A DNA stretch of 64,000 bases from an uncultured Paracoccaceae bacterium (lineage in GTDB: Bacteria; Pseudomonadota; Alphaproteobacteria; Rhodobacterales; Rhodobacteraceae). The notes beneath the pieces are model-generated. The model was given only the letters and a program-made list of their open reading frames with translations, was not told where the DNA came from and made no database searches. The DNA lies in contig CALSNT010000004.1 of the NCBI GenBank assembly GCA_943787785.1, forward strand, positions 1 through 64,000. The letters are read 5' to 3'. Each line of letters starts with the position of its first letter. Within the stretch, counting starts at the first letter, position 1. Both the position numbers and the translations under genes were made by a program. Shown here in pieces: positions 62,881 to 64,000 of the stretch.

Positions 62881-64000
62881 ATGTCAAAACTGAACTGGGG
62901 CATGATTGGCGGCGGCGAGGGCAGCCAGATCGGTCCGGCTCACCGGCTCGGCAGCGGGCTGGACGGGGACTTCGCCTTCGCAGCAGGCGCGCTGGATCAC
63001 AACCCAGAGGCCGGGCGCGCATATGCGCAGAAACTGGGCGTCGCAGCAGACCGGGCCTATGGAGACTGGCGCGAGATGCTGGCAGGGGAAAGCGCGCGAG
63101 ACGACCGGGTCGATCTTGTCACCGTGGCCACACCGAACGCCACGCATTTCGAGATTACCCGTGAATTCCTCTCTGCTGGCTTTCAACGTTCTGTGCGAAA
63201 AGCCGATGACCATGACGGTGGAAGAAGGCGAGGAAATTGTGCGGATCGCGCAGAAATCGGGACGAATCTGCGCAGTAAACTATGGCTATACTGGCTACTC
63301 GCTAGTGCGCCACATGCGGGCGATGGTAGCGCGGGGGGATCTGGGCGCTGTGCGTGTTGTCGTCGCCGAGTTCGCACATGGCCACCACGCGGATGCCGCC
63401 GATGCAGACAATCCAAGGGTGCGTTGGCGCTATGACCCGGCGCAAGCGGGCGTGTCAGCGCAGTTTGCAGACTGCGGCATTCATGCGCTGCACATGGCCA
63501 GCTTCGTGACCGGGCAGGAGGTCGAAAAACTCAGCGCCGACTTCGCCTCGACGATTTCCAGCCGAACGCTGGAAGATGATGCGATGGTGAATTTTCGGAT
63601 GGATGGTGGCGCGGTTGGGCGGCTATGGACAAGTTCCGTCGCAGTGGGGCGAATGCACGGATTGGCGATCCAGGTATTCGGCGAAAAGGGCGGCCTGCGC
63701 TGGGCGCAGGAACAACCCAACCAGCTGATCTGGACCCCAACTGGTGGGCGCAACCAGATCATCGAACGGGGCGAGGCCGGGTTGTCCCCCGAAGCCGACC
63801 GCGCGACCCGCGTCACGATAGGCCATGCCGAAGGGATGCCGCTGGCTTTCGCGAACATCTACAAGGACCTCGCCGAGGCGATCCGTGCCCAAAAAGAAGG
63901 CCGTGCACCGGATCCGGCGGCAGACCTGTACCCGCGCGCCATGGATGGCTTGCGGTCGATGGCGGCGGTGCATCAGGCGGTGGCTTCAGCGAATGACGGC
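62881..64000 (+). pseudogene. Second Gfo/Idh/MocA oxidoreductase, frameshifted and cut by the window edge
   Basis: From ATG 62881 (MSKLNWGMIGGGEGSQIG) the frame follows the family to FEITREFLSAGF, then an extra T in the TTT at 63181-63183 diverts it. In the shifted frame the protein resumes correctly as NVLCEKPMTMTVEEGEEIVRI (EKP motif, in parts). It continues VNYGYTGYSLVRHMRAM, CGIHALHMASFVTGQEVEKL and so on, open to the end of the window. One base removed restores the gene. So it is either a recent pseudogene or an assembly error; the rest of the coding sequence looks well kept. It follows iolE by one base and would be a second dehydrogenase for another inositol isomer or derivative. Confidence 0.85.

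Noticed and set aside
1-64000. CRISPR arrays or complete prophage
   Set aside because: No regularly spaced repeats, cas genes or phage structural genes were found in the window.

Overview
The window looks like chromosomal DNA of an alphaproteobacterium of the Rhodobacteraceae (Roseobacter-type). The evidence is GC-rich codon usage, a fbcF-petB-petC cytochrome bc1 operon, TRAP transporters, an HGGxSTG-type small protein, an rnd/lptCAB/hpf/ptsN block, frequent TTG and GTG starts, and 4-nt stop/start overlaps. The placement rests on gene content and protein resemblance only; no search was run.

Layout. 1-2.6 kb: a secreted serine protease (cut by the window edge), an HGGxSTG protein, a duplicated short motif, a truncated DUF2182 gene and an MddA-like methanethiol S-methyltransferase. 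3.2-9.2 kb: a minus-strand catabolic operon (zinc dehydrogenase, DHDPS-family lyase, cupin, three-part TRAP transporter, DUF1330). 9.3-11 kb: an IS1380-family element with a frameshifted transposase. 11.4-18.2 kb: tRNA-Lys, dapF-mtaB, a PaiB-like protein, a GST, and petABC with a terminator. 18.2-21.5 kb: thiBPQ under a TPP riboswitch. 21.5-26.3 kb: two decayed small genes, aroC, a thioredoxin/ccdA pair, an EamA transporter and HU. 26.4-29.7 kb: coupled amn-ade for purine salvage. 29.8-36.5 kb: a class II aldolase/SDR pair, radC, dnaKJ and alkB. 36.7-38.4 kb: a LuxR regulator with an NTF2-like sensor and an SH3/COG3650 periplasmic protein.

38.3-49.4 kb is a surface-glycan locus. A Wzm/KpsM-type export permease is split by a second, intact IS1380-family element; removing the element and one copy of the 5-bp target duplication restores a perfect 273-residue reading frame. 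Divergent from it run cysQ, four glycosyltransferases, galU and a double-domain sulfotransferase. This suggests a sulfated polysaccharide whose export gene has been knocked out.

49.4-53.3 kb holds ptsN, hpf, lptBAC and a ribonuclease D-like gene. 53.3-64 kb is sugar and inositol catabolism: a KDG-type kinase divergent from a LacI regulator, then a five-gene minus-strand chain iolD-phyH-iolC-iolB-aldolase, and a divergent iolG-iolE-oxidoreductase operon on the plus strand. An 18-bp perfect palindrome lies between the two iol operons. A phytanoyl-CoA-dioxygenase-family enzyme is translationally locked into the myo-inositol pathway. The last oxidoreductase carries a 1-base frameshift and runs off the right edge.

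Several genes are broken by single events (frameshifts near 10107 and 63181, a 2-bp duplication near 22258, a stop codon in a signal peptide at 22039). These are either real decay or assembly errors; read-level checks would settle which.
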